Assembly (NCBI RefSeq): GCF_040869045.1
Contig: NC_090321.1
Span: 129,385,689 to 129,449,688 of the forward strand
Length of the DNA stretch: 64,000 nt
From: Eurosta solidaginis
Taxonomy: Eukaryota; Arthropoda; Insecta; Diptera; Tephritidae
Reading direction: 5' to 3'
Shown here: piece after piece, positions 62,485 through 64,000 of the stretch
Layout: each line of letters begins with the position of its first letter
How positions within the stretch are numbered: the stretch's first letter is position 1
Translations under genes and position numbers: made by a program
The notes under the pieces: generated by a model
What the model saw: the letters and a program-made list of their open reading frames with translations, nothing else
The model's database searches: none
Told to the model about the DNA's origin: nothing

Positions 62485-63358
62485 GATATTTCGATCAGGG
62501 GGGCAGAAGGTTTTTTGCAAGCTTCAAGAGACGGAAAACATGGAAGACTCAGTGTGGAAGAGGTCTGAGGTCGGATCCACCTTTATACGCCTTAGGAGAA
62601 GGGAAGTTGCAAGCTACCCAGAAATTTCAGCGACGGAGCTAATCGAAAGTTTGAATAATGTTTCTGCCAGTACAGTGCAGAGAACATTACGTGCGTCTGG
62701 TTTGAAAAACTGTGTCGCCAAAAAACGACCCCTGATTTCCAATGCAAATAGGAATAAAAGACTGACTTTTGCAAAACAGTATGTAAGCGTGCCAAAAACA
62801 TGTTAAGACAAAGTGATTTAGTCCGATGGGCCGATGGGTCAAAATTCGGGATGAGGAATTTATAAAAACGTAACTGAGTGCGGTGCAAACCTTCTGATCG
62901 CTTAAAACCTCAGTGTATATAATCAACGGTGAAGCATGGCTCTCTCATCGTTTGGGACTGTTTCTCAAATTTGGCGTAGGTAATTTGGTAAAAATGGATT
63001 CTCGTATGACGCACGCTTTTTCTCTTGACGTAAAAATTAGACAGAAAGTGCGGAAAAAATGAATTTGAGCTTGTTTACCTTCCAACAAGATAACGACCCC
63101 AACACACCTCTCGACTTGTTACTTGCTTTTTTGAGTACAACGCCATAGAAAAACTCAGCTGGCCATCTCAATCGCCATATTTAAGTCCAATTGATCAATT
63201 ATGGTTAATTTTTGACCCAAAAATACCAAAAAGCAAATAAGATGAGGCGTCAGTATCCTAATATTCCATCGGAAGTGTTAGAAAATTCGGTTCTAAGTAT
63301 GCCAAAATGTCTCCGTGCATTTATTCAGAGCAAAGTTGGAAATACCGATTACTGAATT
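62485..63358 (+). pseudogene. Tc1-like transposase, main part
   Basis: After the ATAT the frame continues from 11597. 62354-62806 includes STFIRLRRREVASYPEISAT, NNVSASTVQRTLRASGLKNC and KKRPLISNANRNKRLTFAKQ, the second DNA-binding helix region of Tc1-like transposases. Catalytic core fragments in other frames: VIWSDG (first Asp), FGVGNLVKMD, FTFQQDNDPKHTSRLVT-like (second Asp, 63075-63120) and WPSQSPYLSPIDQLW (third residue region, 63150-63205; the motif usually reads SPDLNPIEHLW). Ends near 63358. Many frame breaks. Confidence 0.75.
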
Positions 63359-63637
63359 TAGTTTTGCATTTTTATAATTTCATTTGCACCGTTTTGTTAG
63401 AATCCCGATCGTAGGTCTAAAAAAATTATATTTTTCATTCGATTCTTGGAAAAATACATATCCCTATGTTTTTGTTGGGCATGCACCTATGGTAACATGA
63501 TAATATTGTAGTAATTGTTTTTTTATTATTTTAATAAATTTTTTTTCATTTGTCGCCTAGAGTACGTAACTACACCCCAGAAGAAAAACCAGCAAACTCC
63601 ACTTAAATAGTAAATAATAAAAAAGTGCATATACTCA
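63359..63637. other. Flank of the Tc1-like element
   Basis: A/T-rich, contains the presumed 3' untranslated end of the Tc1 copy. No clear terminal inverted repeat could be matched with the left side. Confidence 0.35.
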
Positions 63638-64000
63638 GACCCGTCGAGAGGGGCGGAGGGGCCGAGGGGGTCATTACCCCCGGGTACGGGCTTTGGAGGG
63701 GCCCGGGAATCTCAAAATGCTATCCAAGCTTTTTGCTTACAGAAAGTAAACAAACCACACCTTTAATCACCTTTCTTAGATAGCAATCAATTTAATTTTC
63801 AAAAAATTTTGTAAATCTCTTAACGGGACTGCACCCCGCATAAGGTGTTGTTTGTTTTTGGCGTCGGCTTTGTAGCATAAAGTTGAATTCGTTTTCTGTT
63901 GCAGCAGAAAAATTCGGTATGATACAAATTCTTATACAGCGATATACATGTATACATATAAATATGTAAAATATGGTAATTTTGATGTTGAGATTGGGTT
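63638..64000. other. Possible terminus of an unidentified DNA transposon
   Basis: An abrupt change to GC-rich sequence, CAGACCCGTCGAGAGGGGCG followed by several G and C runs, starts at 63638. A CAG start with G-rich terminal region resembles ends of some hAT-type elements. The other end would be outside the window, so this is tentative. Confidence 0.25.

Overview
The window is eukaryotic, repeat-dominated DNA from a fly-like insect genome. The evidence is 412/mdg1-type and errantivirus-type LTR elements, a BEL/Pao element, LOA-type and CR1-type LINEs, a Tc1-like transposon, a Helitron, a tRNA-derived SINE, and decayed pieces of two animal genes (Med15 and an RPRD1-type gene). A higher dipteran, perhaps a tephritid, is my inference. 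I see no intact cellular gene, no CRISPR array, no rRNA and no functional tRNA.

Layout, left part. 1-1168 is AT-rich and unassigned. 1169-5252 is a non-autonomous 412/mdg1-like LTR element with an ATAA target duplication, an Arg-tRNA primer site, small open ORFs and no pol. 5257-5894 is unassigned. 5895-8430 is a decayed LOA-type LINE on the minus strand. 8431-10870 is a decayed 412/mdg1-like internal region whose gag is split by a solo LTR (9481-10369, duplication ATAC), and that LTR itself holds a SINE. 10870-11450 is the 3' end of a CR1-like LINE.

Layout, main part. From 11517 to about 63360 the DNA is one nested stack that can be unpicked from target duplications and rejoined reading frames. 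A Tc1-like transposase gene (11517-11597 and 62485-63358) is split by LTR element A (11598-62480, duplication ATAT). A's gag is split by LTR element B (13069-58546, duplication GGAG), a 412-like element. B is split three times. First, a LOA LINE (about 14650-40147) is itself split by a minus-strand BEL element (LTR starts at 17959 and 25159, 5' LTR 37776-38263, duplication CACCG). Second, a minus-strand errantivirus D (41921-49850, duplication TGTA) sits in the protease region. Third, a Helitron (51865-57838) holds a minus-strand CR1-like LINE (52716 to about 57440).

After the BEL insertion, a 7.19 kb block (13037-20226) was duplicated in tandem (20228-27425). It carries the end of A gag, the B 5' LTR and leader, the LOA LINE and the BEL 3' LTR with flank. 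Within the apparent 3' part of BEL lie fragments of Med15 and an RPRD1-like gene, the latter with what looks like a retained intron.

How the parts work together: they do not form a pathway. The locus is a transposon graveyard with elements on both strands, the architecture typical of pericentromeric heterochromatin or piRNA clusters (inference). The least decayed protein-coding unit is the BEL Gag-PR-RT-RH-IN reading frame on the minus strand (36891-31761), broken by one stop and at least two frameshifts. The features I consider most worth follow-up are the 12-copy GCGGATTAGGCGCA array between pol and env of D, the gene-fragment capture, the covarying hairpin repeats at 30.8-31.1 kb, and the small membrane protein of the 412-like elements.
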